NCBI GenBank assembly: GCA_023376005.1
Contig: CM042179.1
Coordinates: 13,870,472-13,934,471, forward strand
Direction: 5' to 3'
DNA from: Doryteuthis pealeii
Lineage: Eukaryota > Mollusca > Cephalopoda > Myopsida > Loliginidae
DNA: 64,000 nt
Within the stretch, counting starts at the first letter, position 1, and every line of letters starts with the position of its first letter. This document shows, piece after piece, positions 1-12,509 of the stretch. A model generated the notes under the pieces. That model was not told the origin of the DNA. It saw nothing but the letters and a program-made list of their open reading frames with translations, and searched no databases. The translations under genes were made by a program, and so were the position numbers.

Positions 1-234
1 GTATCTATTAAAACTTGTTTTAAAAATAATGAGGACTGTCTAATGTTGCATGTTCAAATTTTGAGTGTATGTATTCTATGTTATGACGATTTCGGGTATA
101 GTGACGTAAGCAGTGACGTAGTTTTGTTAGCAGACACGGAAGCGAATCTCCATTATTAATAGAAGATATTAAAGATGCAAATTAAAGTAATGCTGGCATA
201 TATTTTAATTTTTACGAAAAGATGTGTCTGTTTT

Positions 235-512
235 TCTAATGGTTATCGTCGTAAGAAATGTACACGGCGGAACGCGTTCAAATCCTACACGAGGATGTTT
301 GAATTTCACGTAGCGCTAATACCCTTGGGAAAGTTATGAATCCAACTATTCTCCATCCATCTATAGGTAAATAGTAGGACAGACTGGGCTCTTTAACCTT
401 GGTATGGCAACCAGTCATGGAAAAAGAAAATTGAAATCAAACCTGTTAAAATCCGCTTAAAATTGACTTAATATCCATTCTGCTGCTCGTGTGAAGGGTT
501 GGTTAAATACAT
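235..512 (+). mobile_element. SINE family A (copy of 50,351-50,630)
   Basis: Same insertion as in the clean arm; the tail is shortened to GAAGGGTTGGTTAAATACA. Confidence 0.8.
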
Positions 513-863
513 ACACAAATACTGTCAGTGATCTCCTTTAATCTGGATGCATGTTTTTACTTCATAGGCTGAAAAGTTAATATTATGACGTTATATATGC
601 TGTAAATGTTTCTGTAGCAATGGGATTCAAGCACTGCAGCATTGACGGAATAAATTCCTAGAGGGACTATGTTGAAAAATGACCATTTGATCACAGTCTG
701 TGAGAATATCTTGGTCAGCCAATAAACTTTTCAGCCGACCTTCGTATGTATAGTGTAAGATTATTTACTCTGAATTTGCGTGTGAGCCATCAATACTCAT
801 TGTCATATATATAATATTTTTATTCCATTGAAATAAATTACTTGTACGTTTTTCATTAACATT

Positions 864-1095
864 GGGCGGTTTAGTTCAGTCAGTTCCTGGTTCGATACCA
901 GCCCTTCGTCATCTCAGCGTATGGGTATCACAGGGATCTGTGCGGTGAAGTGAGGTAATGATGGTAGCTGTGGCGCTCCACCCCAGACGCTAAAACAATC
1001 TCCTTGGTCTAGCGCTTGTGAAAAGGGGATAGTTGTTGGGGTGGCCTAATGTCGGTATCAGTCTGTCTGGCTGATACTGACATTAGGCCACCATT
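864..1095 (+). mobile_element. SINE family B (copy of 50,978-51,215)
   Basis: Starts GGCGGTTTAGTTCAGTCAG, with TGGTTCGATACCAGC as the B box. It ends in the GGCCTAATGTCGGTATCAG / CTGATACTGACATTAGGCC inverted pair at about 1,042-1,089. Confidence 0.75.
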
Positions 1096-1154
1096 ACAAC
1101 TTTTTAAAAAAATGTCCTATGATAACATAGCATTAACATACGCGACATGTAAGG

Positions 1155-1392
1155 AGATGCACTTATCGTACATCGTTGGAAATGGAATCAGAGACCCGAG
1201 TTCAAGTTCTAGACGAGGCTGCATTTCACTTCACTCTTATGCTACTATTCTCTCTCAGATATAGGTATATAGTAAGCCAGACTGGGTTCTTTAGCCTTGG
1301 TTAGGCAATCAATCGAGGAATTGGAAAACGCTGAATTCAAAGCAACTTTAATTTGCTTTAAATTTAATCCTGGTGGAAAGGTTGGGTAAATA
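1155..1392 (+). mobile_element. SINE family A, degenerate (copy of 51,276-51,510)
   Basis: Keeps GAGTTCAAGTTCTAGACGAG, GACTGGGTTCTTTAGCC and the tail GGTTGGGTAAATACAT. Confidence 0.7.
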
Positions 1393-1496
1393 CATATACA
1401 ACAAGTAATACCATATCATGTATTTATTGTAGTACATTTTCATTAATATTTACTGGTCGTATTACGTTCATTTTACATGCATTACCAGTAGTATAG

Positions 1497-1572
1497 TGAA
1501 AATGGGATAGACTCCCTCGCTGTTTGGCTGGTACTGACATTAGGCCACCCCGACTACTTTACTTTACTTTTA
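1497..1572 (+). mobile_element. SINE family B, 3' end only (copy of 51,609-51,690)
   Basis: Only the 3' block GTGAAAATGGGATAGACTCC through CATTAGGCCACCCCGAC and the TACTTTACTTTAC tail is present. Confidence 0.65.
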
Positions 1573-1973
1573 CCAGTAGTATAATATCGTTGATATTACA
1601 CTACCTCCAGTACCATTTAATTGATATACAATACCTCTAGAAGTATCTTGTTGATACGCAAAATCTGTAGTTCCATCTCGTTGACATACACTACTTGCAG
1701 TATTTAATATCATGTCGCACCCCAGGTTTAACCAACATACATACATGCTAGGAACTTAAAGATCTCTTGTGAAATGTGTGAAGGTTTCGACATAATATTC
1801 AAAACTCTGCCAATAGCTCTCCAGTCATATCAGCTATCAAAAAGAATATAATGATATGACATCTATTAAAATTAATGATTATAAGTGCTATATTGCCTGG
1901 GCTAGGCGAGTAATTTTGCCATGAAGCAATGGTTAGTAATTTAGTCTTCTGAACATTAATATTATATTTCACA

Positions 1974-2231
1974 AACCCTCCGCACGGTAGGATGTGACAC
2001 AAGATCAATATTTTAAGCGGAGTTCAACAGGTTTGAATTCAGAGTTTTCCTTCTCCTAGATCGGTTGCCTAACCAAGGTTAAAGAAGCAGTCTAACCTAC
2101 TATTTATCCTAGCTGGAGGAGTGTAGGATTCATACCTTTCTGAAGAGTATCAGCGATTACCACATCAAGGATTTGGACTCGGTGCGACGAGTCCATTTCC
2201 CATGACTTTAACCATTACACCACGCGCTTCC
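1974..2231 (-). mobile_element. SINE family A (copy of 52,083-52,350)
   Basis: Complement of the family A element, from CCCTCCGCACGG (tail) to CACCACGCGCTTCC (head). Confidence 0.78.
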
Positions 2232-2694
2232 ATATTAATCATAAGAAGATCGTTATTCATTAGGTGCTGAAAAATGTTGCCTTGTGTGAGAATAAACCAA
2301 GCTTAGTAAATATTTTTTGTGTCAGACTTAATTGGTTGCATTAAAATGAAAAAGCATAATAAAGGGTCTTATATTTACATTTATACATTTGACAATGTTT
2401 TTATATGCTAGAGTTTGATAGGTGGTGGATTATGAGAGCTTATCCCTTATGTGAAGAGTTTCTAGAGCGAATTATAGTCTTAATGTCTTTCCCTTAGCCA
2501 GCAATAGCACTTCAACTACGTAATCTTCATATTTAAAAAATATGTAATATCTTTAAGTGTTAGAATTAATATAGATCATTTGCTCAGTTTAAATCAAACT
2601 TATTTAATTTGATTGGTATTTGATATTTAATTTGAAAAGAAAATTAATTATTCATATTGTATCTATTTTGTGAACTAGAAACTAAAAACTTTTG

Positions 2695-2945
2695 GACGCA
2701 CTTGGTGTAATTGTTATCGTAGGAAATTGACACGGTGGCCTGAGTTCAATTATGGGCGAATCTACTTGCATTTTCCATAGCGCTAATACCATTGGGAATA
2801 GTATGCACTTATCTATTCTCCTCAGCTATGGATAATAGTAGGGAAGACTGGGCTATTTAACCGTCGTATAAGAGCAGGTGTAGGATAATAAAAACTCTGA
2901 AATCAAACCTGTTAAACTCCGCTTAAATAATTGACCTTGTACCTG
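2695..2945 (+). mobile_element. SINE family A, 3'-truncated (copy of 52,814-53,064)
   Basis: Head GACGCACTTGGTGTAATTG. The element is joined directly to a second SINE body after AATTGACCTTGTAC. Confidence 0.72.
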
Positions 2946-2972
2946 CAGAGGCTTAAGTAATCATAGGTAATT

Positions 2973-3162
2973 CACTTAGCACTAATACCCTTGGGAAAGG
3001 CATGAATCCTACTCTCCCTCCAGCTATGGGTAAATAGTAGGGCAGACGGGCTCTTTAACCTTGGTCTAGGAGAAGGAAAACTCTGAATTCAAACCTGCTG
3101 AACTCCTTAAGAAATTGACTGTGTAGCATCTTGCTCGTGCGGAGGGGTTGGTAAATATATAT
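2973..3162 (+). mobile_element. SINE family A, 5'-truncated (copy of 53,090-53,288)
   Basis: Body and tail only, beginning near TCACTTAGCACTAATACCC and ending GGAGGGGTTGGTAAATATAT. Confidence 0.72.
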
Positions 3163-3612
3163 AATCACATATTAACTCAAATCACAGTGCGTTGAACAAT
3201 AAACTTAATGGTCCTCACAGGTTACTATCAAGAATTATAATCGTAAACTATATTCATATACTTTAACAATGTAGATTTTAGAAGTATTATAGTAACTTTA
3301 AGAAGTAGTTGGGCAGAAGTTCAAGAAAAGATAGCTGTTGGGCAGAAGTTCAAGAGAAGATATCTTTCAACAATAATAAAGCCTTAGTGTCAATCAGAAA
3401 ACCGTTGCTTAATTAAGTATTAATGTCATTTACTGTTTTTTTTTTTCATGACAGAAATTCGGTACAATCATAAACTGAAGTATTAAAAATATAGAATATT
3501 CAGGTCCTGCGAAATTATAATTACATTGACTGATATTATCTCCATTCAAGCTTTTATTTCAAAGAAAAATACAATTTGCAGATAAGTTATTTTTATTTAT
3601 TTTTTTACATGT

Positions 3613-4694
3613 TTAACATTTCTGACTCAATTGATACACATTAAACTTTTTCTTTAAGTTTTTTGGCTCAATTGATACACGTTTAACGTCTTTGACTCAA
3701 TTAATCCACGTTTAATTTTTTTACTCAATTGATACACGTTTAAATCTTGGTGACTCAGTTGATACACGTTTATTTTTTCGATTAAATGATACACGATTTA
3801 GTCTTTGACTCAATTGATACACGTTTATTTTTTTGATCAATTGATACACGTTTAATTTTTTTCGACTCAATTGATACACCTTTAATTTTTTACTCAATTG
3901 ATACACGTTTAAAATTTTGTGATTCAGTTGATACACGTTTAATTTTTTTGATTAAATTGATACACGTTTAGTGTCTTTTGACTCAATTGATAACACGTTT
4001 ATTTTTTGACTCAATCGATACGCGTTTAAAGTTTTTGACTCAATTTATACAAGTTTGATTTTTTGAAACAATTGATACATGTTTTAAATTTTGTTGATAC
4101 ACATTTAACTTTTTGACAGTTGATACATGCTTAAGTTTTTGCTGAATGATACACGTTAACATTTTGGGACTCAGTTGATACAGGATTTTTTTTTACTCAA
4201 TTGATACACGTTTAAGTTTTTTAGCTCAATTGATACCCGTTTAAATTCTGTGACTCAGTTGATACACGTTTAATTCTTTTAAAAATTGATACACGTTTAA
4301 GCCTTTTGGCTCAATTGATACACGTTTAAATTTTTGGAGTCAGTTGATACAGGATGTTTACTCAATTGATACACGTTTAAAATTTTGTGACTCAGTTAAA
4401 TACACGTTTAATTCTTTTGACAATTGATACATGCTTAAGTTTTCTGGCTCAATTATTACAGGATTTATTTTTTGCTCGGTTGATACGTTTAATCTTTTTG
4501 ACTCAAATGGGAAATGTTCAATTTTTTAACTCAATTGATACAAGTTTAAACTTTTGATTCATTGATACACATTGTTTTTGTGTCTCAGTTAATACACGTT
4601 TTAACATTTTATTAACTCAATTGACACATGTTTATTTTTTTGGGATCAATTGATATACGCTTAATTTTTTATTCAATTGATACACATTTAACGT
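3613..4694. repeat. About 30-bp minisatellite (copy of 53,745-54,815)
   Basis: Tandem array of TGACTCAATTGATACACG-type units with more indels than the clean copy. It gives an apparent short minus-strand ORF of repeated VYQL units that has no coding significance. Confidence 0.88.
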
Positions 4695-4748
4695 GTATAA
4701 GTACACAATAGGTACATGTGGCTTTAATACAAGTATACGTATATATTT

Positions 4749-5027
4749 ACCAACACCTCCGCACGAGCAGGATGTGACACAGGTCAATTTCTTAAGCGAG
4801 TTTCAACAGGTTTGAATTCAGAGTTTTCCTTCTCCTATACCGGTTACCTAACCAAGGTTAAAGAGCCCAGTCCTGCCTACTGTTTTATCCATAGCTGAAA
4901 GGAGAGTAGGATTCATACTTTTCCCAAGGTATTAGCGCTAAGTGAAATGCAATTACCACACCCAGGATTTTGAACTCGAGGTGATGAATCCATTTTCCCA
5001 TGACTTTTAACCATTACACCGCGCTTC
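4749..5027 (-). mobile_element. SINE family A (copy of 54,871-55,150)
   Basis: Same insertion as the type copy, with small indels in head and body. Confidence 0.78.
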
Positions 5028-5380
5028 AAATTTAATGTTTTACAAGTATATATGTTATAATGTTACAAAAGTCTCTTTTTGGAAATGGAAGTAGGCAATT
5101 TCCAAAAAGAGCTTTGGTCGGAAATCTTATACACACTTAACAATAAAACGTTTTATTGAGATAACAAAAAAGTATTTTAAAATTATGATATTAATTTCAA
5201 ATAATTATTCTTCAATAAAGCAGGGAAGTATTTAAATATTAATGTAATTTATTAAATCCGAATATATATTTATATCATTCAAATTTTAATTTATTTTTAA
5301 TAATGTAAAATAATACTCAGGTACTGAGAATTATTTTGCTAAATATCGCTAATATTCATTGATAAATGCAAAGAGATAAT

Positions 5381-5383
5381 AAA

Positions 5384-5434
<51 letters not shown>

Positions 5435-5456
5435 ATAATATAATAAATAATAATAA
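5381..5456. repeat. (AAT)n microsatellite
   Basis: About 25 AAT/ATA units, interrupted once or twice; counterpart of 55,505-55,583. Confidence 0.85.
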
Positions 5457-5772
5457 TATGAATAGAATCGAGACTATACAGACCACAGCATTGTAAGAGA
5501 TTGGCATAAATACTTTGAAGATTCAGAGAAATACCACCAGGTAATGTAATAACATAATAATGATAACAAAAATATTGAAACACGCCTCTATTTCAGTACT
5601 TTAGAAAGCGTCAGGAATGACCAAGGAGGATATCCACAGTAAGCAATAAGGGAGAATCCAAGAAACCCATCTTTTATCTGAAATACAAAAGATCAAGCGA
5701 AGGAGCACTGCTTGCCCACTTTGGAAGTATCTCTCAATATTAAATTATTATATTTTATAAACTCGGACCATA

Positions 5773-6007
5773 TTGACCTTTAGGCACCCTTTTTGATCTC
5801 GATTAAGAAAAGAACATGTTTTTTCATTTACATCGTCAATACCGTTGTTGTTAGGGGTTTAGGGTTTTAGGGTTAGGGTTAGGAGTTAGTTGTATCATTT
5901 TTTAAAAAAACTAAACATGTCAGTTAAAACAACCGGATATTGACGGTAGTAAATGAAAAACATAATCCTTTGCTTAATCGAGATCAAAAGGGGTGCTAAA
6001 GGTCCAA
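5773..6007. mobile_element. Foldback element with TTAGGG-like loop (copy of 55,897-56,128)
   Basis: Inverted arms with TTGACCTTTAGGC at the left end, flanked by TA at 5,771-5,772 and 6,008-6,009. The loop GGGTTTAGGGTTTTAGGG is more irregular than in the clean copy. Confidence 0.72.
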
Positions 6008-6230
6008 TAAGATATTATATATAGCAAAAGTGCAAATCAAAGAAGAAACACATCTTAACATATTAAAAGATCAAAACAATATACGTAAACTTCTGCGATT
6101 TTTTATTACGGTAATAATAAATGCAATATTCATCGAATTCAGTATTAATAAGTTAGTAAAAAATATAACATGATTATTTCTCTTTCTGCATTATTATCAA
6201 CTGATAATTTAGCACAAGAATCAAAAAGTA

Positions 6231-6438
6231 GGCATTTACCAATCCCGTTCACCACGAGTAGGATATAAACACATTGTCGCGAGTATGAGCCATACAACGA
6301 GGATCAAACTCGCTATTTCAGTAGTAATGTATCAGTAAGGCACACCCAGCGAGAATCGGACTCGTTAAAAATTGATTCTGTTTGCTGAAATGTTCACCCA
6401 TACATGATGTGAGACACCCATGCTGAAATAACAACGAG

Positions 6439-6441
<3 letters not shown>
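6231..6441 (-). mobile_element. Short tRNA-like SINE, family E (copy of 56,353-56,553)
   Basis: Contains GAGGATCAAACTCGC (complement of a B box) and the CCCGTTCACCACGAGTAGGAT end that resembles the family A tail. Confidence 0.5.
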
Positions 6442-6477
<36 letters not shown>

Positions 6478-6538
6478 ATATATAATATATATATATATAT
6501 ATAATACGCAAAAATATACATATATAAACACACTACGG

Positions 6539-6572
<34 letters not shown>

Positions 6573-6590
6573 ATATATATATATATAGGT
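6441..6590. repeat. (AT)n tracts
   Basis: Long alternating AT with a short CGCAAAATATACATATATAA interruption; counterpart of 56,552-56,695. Confidence 0.85.
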
Positions 6591-6630
6591 AAGAGAAAGG
6601 AAATGAAATCCGACGATATTAGTATAGATA

Positions 6631-6925
6631 AAGGATATGAAAACAACACAATATGCTATTAAAGTGAAAAGATTTTATATCATATTCCCATAGCTAATAT
6701 TGAACAATATTTTCGATTTATAAAAAATGATATTGAAGAGCTTGTTTATACTCGGGACTTATCAATATTCATATTATTTTCGTCTCCGCTATGGAAAAGT
6801 CCGGAGTATAAACAAGCTCTGAAGATTGATTTTTATAAACGAAAGTATTTTTAAATATTAGCTATGAATAAAGATATAAAATCTTTTCACTCTAACAGCA
6901 TATTGTGTTGTTTCCATAATCCTTT
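6631..6925. mobile_element. Foldback/MITE-like element 2 (copy of 56,739-57,026)
   Basis: Inverted arms AAGGATATGAAAACAACACA ... TGTTGTTTCCATAATCCTTT between TA dinucleotides. Confidence 0.72.
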
Positions 6926-6930
6926 TATCT

Positions 6931-6934
<4 letters not shown>

Positions 6935-6969
<35 letters not shown>

Positions 6970-7235
6970 TATATATTGTTAATATATATATAATGCTAAT
7001 TAAATACTATATAGCATACATATATAAAAACACATACATAATACATACACAATGCGTATATAATACTAAATACATACAGAATATAAAAATACATACATGA
7101 ATACATACATTGTAACGACATATATATATATATACATATACATACATATAATACATATAATATACATACACATATACCACATATATACACATACATACAA
7201 TATATACATAATATATTAAATTTTGTGTATTTTGG
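6935..7235. repeat. (CT)n then cryptic TA/CA simple repeat
   Basis: CT tract followed by degenerate ACATATA-type repeats. The short open frames across it on both strands are low-complexity artefacts. Confidence 0.85.
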
Positions 7236-7245
7236 CAGCAAATTA

Positions 7246-7552
7246 TTCGTAAGACATGTGTTATTGAATCCACGGAGTATTTTTTTTCATTTTTTGTATG
7301 GATATTTTTTTTCAGTCTTCTGGCTACCTTTTGAATCTGGATCGAGTTGATTCATCATATTTTTCATACTTATTTCCCGACGCTTTCGACTGTTGCGCAA
7401 CAGTCGAAAGCGCTCGGGAAATAAGTATGAAAAATATGATGAAATCAACTCGATCCAGATTCAAAAAGATAGCCAGAAAGACTGGAAAAAATATCCATAC
7501 AAAAAATGAAAAAAGAATACTCCGTGGTATTCAATAACACATGTCTTACGAA
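7246..7552. mobile_element. Foldback/MITE-like element 1 (copy of 57,336-57,645)
   Basis: Near-perfect hairpin centred on GTTGCGCAAC, ends TTCGTAAGACATGTG / CACATGTCTTACGAA, TA on both sides. Confidence 0.8.
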
Positions 7553-7750
7553 TACATATATATATAACAAATACGTAAAAGTGCTCTATACACTAGGTAA
7601 GAGCAAAATCTAGAAAAACATGAATGAGTCAGAACACTACCTATGTAATGTGTCCCAAAGGATCTTCAGGATAATCTGAGTCAGTATTATCGCTGAAAAT
7701 CATTTGGATAAAATAGTAAAGTAAGTTTGCTTCAAATAATTAACATTTCA

Positions 7751-7905
7751 GGAAGTGCGTAGTGTAATAGTTGGATTCCATTACCTTTCCACAAGGGTAT
7801 TAGCGCTATACGAAATGTAAGCAACGTCGTCGGTATTTGAACTCGTTTTGTAGTGCCCATTTCCTCAACGATAACTATTACACTACGCACTTCCTGAAAT
7901 TTATA
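7751..7905. mobile_element. SINE family A fragments folded on each other at P1
   Basis: The first about 22 bp of the SINE (plus) are followed by its complement from the body back to the head (minus), ending CACTACGCACTTCC at about 7,903. Confidence 0.8.
7771..7870. other. Palindrome centre P1, asymmetric loop
   Basis: The left arm ends inside a SINE at TAATAGTT and the right arm begins TTGGATTC, which is the complement of a point about 100 bp further along the same SINE at 57,960-57,967. About 98 bp of SINE is therefore present only once, as the loop. The two arms share only TT at the join. Foldback template switching leaves this pattern. Confidence 0.85.
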
Positions 7906-8101
7906 TTTATTGAAGCAAACATTACTTTTTACATTTTATCCAATATGAATTTTCAGGAATAATACTGACTCAGTATTATCCTGAAGATCCTTTAGGGGAC
8001 ACTTACATAGGTAAGTGTCTGACTCAAATTCATGTTTTTCTAGAATTTTCTCTACCTAGTGTATAGAGCACTTTTTATCGTATTGTACTATAATTATTGT
8101 A

Positions 8102-8414
8102 TTCGTAAAGACATGTGTTATTGAATACCACGTAGAGTGATTCTTTTCATTTTTTTGTATGGATAAGTTTTTTCCAGTCTCTGGCTATCCTTTTTGAATC
8201 TGGATCGAGTTGATTCATCATATTTTTCATACTTATTTTCCCGAGCGTTTCGACTGTTGCGCAACAGTCGAAAGCGCTCGGGAAATAAGTATGAAAAATA
8301 TGATGAATCAACTCGATCCAGATTCAAAAGGATAGCCAGAAGACTGAAAAAATAAATCCATCAAAAAATGAAAAAAGAATACTCGTGGTATTCAATAAAC
8401 ACATGTCTTACGAA
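8102..8414. mobile_element. Foldback/MITE-like element 1, inverted copy
   Basis: Second occurrence of the TTCGTAAG...CTTACGAA hairpin, inside the opposite arm of palindrome P1. TA at 8,100-8,101 and 8,415-8,416. Confidence 0.8.
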
Positions 8415-8444
8415 TATTTGCTGGCCAAAATACACAAATTTAAT

Positions 8445-8718
8445 ATATAATGTATATATGTATGTATGTGTATATATGTTGTGTATATGTGTATGGTATA
8501 TTTAATGTAATATATGTATGTATATGTATATATATTATATGTGCGTTTTACATATTATGTATAGTTATGTATTTTTATATCTGTATGTATTTTATGTATT
8601 TAATAATAACGCATGTGTATGTAATGTATGTGTTTTTATATGTATGTAATATGTATTTATATACGCATTATATATATATATATATATATTATTATTATAG
8701 AGAGAGAGAGGGAGAGAG
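8445..8718. repeat. Cryptic TA/TG simple repeat and (GA)n
   Basis: Reverse complement of 57,028-57,310: TATGTATG-type sequence ending in an AT tract and a GAGAGA run. Confidence 0.85.
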
Positions 8719-8723
8719 AGATA

Positions 8724-9017
8724 AAAGGATATGAAAACAACACAATATGCTGTTAGAGTGAAAGTTTTATATCTTATTCATAGCTAAATATTTAAACAAT
8801 AACTTCGATTTATAAAAACTCATCTTCAGAGCTTGTTTATACTCCGGACTTTTCCATAGCGGAGACGAAAATATATGAATATTGATAAGTCCCGAGTAAT
8901 AAACAAGCTCTCAATATCATTTTTATAAATCGAAATATTGTTCAATATTTAGCTATGAATATGATATAAAAATCTTTTCAACTTTTAATAGCATATTGTG
9001 TTGTTTTCATATCCTTT
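8724..9017. mobile_element. Foldback/MITE-like element 2, inverted copy
   Basis: Ends AAAGGATATGAAAACAACAC and CATATCCTTT with TA outside each; same element as 56,739-57,026. Confidence 0.75.
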
Positions 9018-9056
9018 TACTATACTAATATCGTCGGATTCATTTCCTTTTCTTAC

Positions 9057-9152
9057 CTTATATATATATATATATAATATAATATATATATATATATATA
9101 TATATCCGTATTGTGTGTTTATATATGTATATTTTGCGTAATATAATATATA

Positions 9153-9205
<53 letters not shown>
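9057..9205. repeat. (AT)n tracts
   Basis: Counterpart of 56,552-56,695, more broken up. Confidence 0.85.
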
Positions 9206-9206
<1 letters not shown>

Positions 9207-9207
<1 letters not shown>

Positions 9208-9415
9208 CTCGTTGTATTTCAGCATGGGTGTCTCACATCATGTAATGGTGAACAAATTTCAGCAAAACAGATCATTGTTTTAACGATCCGATTCTCGCTG
9301 GGTGTGCCTTACTGGTACATTACTACTGAATAGCGAGTTTGATCCTCGTTGTATGGCTCATACTCGCGACAATGTGTTATATCCTACTCGTGGTGAACGG
9401 GGATTGGTAAATGCC
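9207..9415 (+). mobile_element. SINE family E, inverted copy
   Basis: Plus-strand reading GTAATGGTGAACAA ... GCGAGTTTGATCCTCGTTG ... CTACTCGTGGTGAACGGGGA, i.e. A-box-like, B-box-like and tail segments. Confidence 0.5.
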
Positions 9416-9640
9416 TACTTTTTGATCTTGTGGCTAATTAATCAGTTGATAATAATGCAGAAAGAGAATAATCAATGTTTATATTTTTTACTAACTTATT
9501 TATACTGAATTTCATGAATATTGCATTAATTATTACCGTAATAAAATATCGCAGAAGTTTACGTATATTGTTTTGATCTTTTAATATGTTAAGATTGTGT
9601 TTCTTCTTGATTTGCACTTTGCTATTAATGTAATATCTTA

Positions 9641-9872
9641 TTGACCTTTAGGCACCCCTTTTTGATCTCGATTAAGAAAGGATATGTTTTTCATTTACAC
9701 CGTCAATATCCGGTGTTTTAACTGACGATGTTTAGATTTTTAAAAAAATGATACAACTAAACTCCTAACCCTAACCTAACCCTAACCCCTAAAAAACAAC
9801 CGGATATTGACGATGTAAATGAAAAAACATGTCTTTTCTAATCGAGATCAAAAAGGGGTGCCTAAAGGTCAA
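9641..9872. mobile_element. Foldback element with TTAGGG-like loop, inverted copy
   Basis: Ends TTGACCTTTAGGC and GCCTAAAGGTCAA, TA on both sides; loop CCTAACCCTAACCTAACCC. Confidence 0.75.
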
Positions 9873-10189
9873 TATGGTCCGAGTTTAAAAATATAATAAT
9901 TTTTAAATAAAAATTGAGAGATACTTCCAAAGTGGGCAAGCAGTGCTCCTTTCGCTTGATCTTTTGTAATTTCAGATAGATGGGTTCTTGGATTCTCTAT
10001 TGCTTACTGTGGAATATCCTCGTTGGTCATTCCTGACGCTTCTTAAAGTACTGAAATAGAGGCTGTGTTCAAATTTGTTATCATTATTATCGTTATTACT
10101 ATTACCTGGTGGTATTTCTCTAGAATCTTCAAAGTATTATGCCCAATCTCTACAATGCTGTGGTCTGTATAGTCTCGATTCTATTCATA

Positions 10190-10227
10190 TTATTATTAAT
10201 TATATTATTATTATTATTATTATTATG

Positions 10228-10271
<44 letters not shown>

Positions 10272-10272
10272 C
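10190..10272. repeat. (ATT)n microsatellite
   Basis: Complement of the AAT array at 55,505-55,583. Confidence 0.85.
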
Positions 10273-10625
10273 TCTTTGCATTTATCAATGAATATTAGCG
10301 ATATTTAGGCAAATAATTCTCAGTACCTGAGTATTATTTACATTATTAAAAATAAATTAAAATTTGAATGAATATAAATATTATTCAGATTTAATAAATA
10401 CATTAATATTTAAATACTTCCCTGCTTTATTGAAGATAATTATTTTTTGAATTAATATCATAATTTTTAAATACTTTTTTGTTATCTCAAATAAAAGCGT
10501 ATTTTATTGTTAAGTGTGTTAATAAGTTTTCCGACCAAAGCTCTTTTTGGAATTGCCTACTTCCATTTTCCAAAAAAGGACTTTTGTATACAATAACATA
10601 TATACTTGTATTAAACATTAAATTT

Positions 10626-10912
10626 GAAAGCGCGTGGTGTAATGGTTAAAGTCATGGGAAATGGATTCATCACCACGATCGAGTTCAAAATCCTGGGTGT
10701 GGTTAATTGCATTTCACTTAGCGCTAATACCCTTGGGAAAAGTATGAATCTACTCTCCTTTCAGCTATGGATAAACAGTAGGGCAGACTGGGCTCTTTAA
10801 CCTTGGTTAGGTAACCGGTATAGAGAAGGAAAACTCTGAATTCAAACCTGTTGAACTCCGCTTAAGAATTGACCTTGTGTCACATCCTGCTCGTGGCGGA
10901 GGTGTTGGAAAT
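10626..10912 (+). mobile_element. SINE family A (inverted copy of 54,871-55,150)
   Basis: Head GAAAGCGCGTGGTGTAATGG to tail GGCGGAGGTGTTGGAAATAT. Confidence 0.8.
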
Positions 10913-10968
10913 ATATACGTATACTTGTATTAAAGCCACATGTACCTATTGTGTACTTATACACGTTA

Positions 10969-12056
10969 AATGTGTATCAATTGAATAAAAAAATTAAGCG
11001 TATATCAATTGATCCCAAAAAAATAACATGTGTCAATTGAGTTAATAAAATGTTAAACGTGTATTAACTGAGACACAAAACAATGTGTATCAATTGAATC
11101 AAAAGGTTTAAACTTGTATCAATTGAGTTAAAAAATTGAACATTTCGCCATTTGAGTCAAAAAGATTAAAACGTATCAACGAGTCAAAAAATAATCCTGT
11201 AATAATTGAGCCAAGAAAACTTAAGCATGTATCAATTGTCAAAAGAATTAAACGTGTATTAAACTGAGTCACAAAATTTAAACGTGTATCATTGAGTAAA
11301 AACATCTGTATCAACTGACTCCAAAAATTTAAACGTGTATCAATTGAGGCCAAAAGGCCTTAAACGTGTATCAAATTTTTTAAAAGAATTAAACGTGTAT
11401 CACTGAGTCACAGATTTAAAACGTGTATCAATTGAGCTAAAAAAACTTAAACGTGTATCAATTGAGTAAAAAAAGAATCCTGTATCAACTGAGTCCCAAA
11501 ATGTTAACGTGTATCATTTCAGCAAAAAAACTTTAAGCATGTATCAACTGTCAAAAGTTAAATGTGTATCAAACAAAATTTAATACATGTATCAATTGTT
11601 TCAAAAAAATCAACTTGTATAAATTGAGTCAAAATACTTTAAACGCTATCGATTGGAGTCAAAAAATTAAACGTGTATCAATTGAGTCAAAGACACTAAA
11701 CGTGTATCAATTAATCAAAAAAATTAACGTGTATCAACTGAATCACAAAATTTAAACGTGTATCAAATTGAGTAAAAAAATTAAAGGTGTATCAATTGAG
11801 TCGAAAAAATAAACGTGTATCAATTGAATCAAAAAAAATAAACGTGTATCAATTGAGTAAAGACTAAATCGTGTATCAGTTAATCGAAAAAAATAAACGT
11901 GTATCAAACTGAGTCACAAGATTTAAACGTGTATCAATTGAGTAAAAAAATTAAAACGTGGATTAATTGAGTCAAAGACGTTAAACGTGTATCAATTGAG
12001 CAAAAACTTAAAGAAAAAGTTTAATGTGTATCAATTGAGTCAGAAATGTTAAACAT
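10969..12056. repeat. About 30-bp minisatellite (inverted copy of 53,745-54,815)
   Basis: Units read CGTGTATCAATTGAGTCA; same order of variant units as the clean copy, reversed. Confidence 0.88.
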
Positions 12057-12509
12057 GTAAAAAATAAAAATAAAATAAACTTATCTGCCAAATTGTATTT
12101 TTCTTTGAAATAAAAGCTTGATGGAGATAATATCAGTCAATGTATTTATAATTTCGCAGGACCTGAAAATTCTATATTTTTAATACTTCAGTTATGATTT
12201 GTACCGAATTTCTGTCATGAAAAAAAAACAGTAAATGACATTAATACTTAATTAAGCAACGGTTTCTGATTGACACTAAGGCTTTATTATTGTTGAAAGA
12301 TATCTTCTCTTGAACTTCTGCCAACAGCTATCTTTTCTTGAACTTCTGCCCAACTACTTAAAAGTTACTATAATACTTCTAAAATCTACATTGTTATAAG
12401 TATATGAATATAGTTTACGATTATAAATTCTTGATAGTAACCTGTGAGGAGCCATTAAGTTTATTGTTCAACGCACTGTGATTTGAGTTAATATGTGATT
12501 ATATATATT

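Larger units (their letters stand above)
1..7772 (+). repeat. Large duplicated block, direct copy of 50,121-57,866
   Basis: The block matches 50,121-57,866 in the same order and orientation: SINEs, minisatellite, AAT array, three hairpin elements and AT tracts all recur. Differences are mostly single-base indels and homopolymer length changes. The match ends at the palindrome junction at 7,771-7,772. The window starts inside the block, so its true left end is not visible. Confidence 0.93.

Noticed and set aside
3613..4694. Possible CRISPR array
   Set aside because: Units are directly adjacent with no constant-length unique spacers, and the DNA is eukaryotic.
7298..7537. 79-codon open frame across hairpin element 1
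   Set aside because: It reads through an inverted repeat, so both strands give similar peptides; no protein family resemblance.
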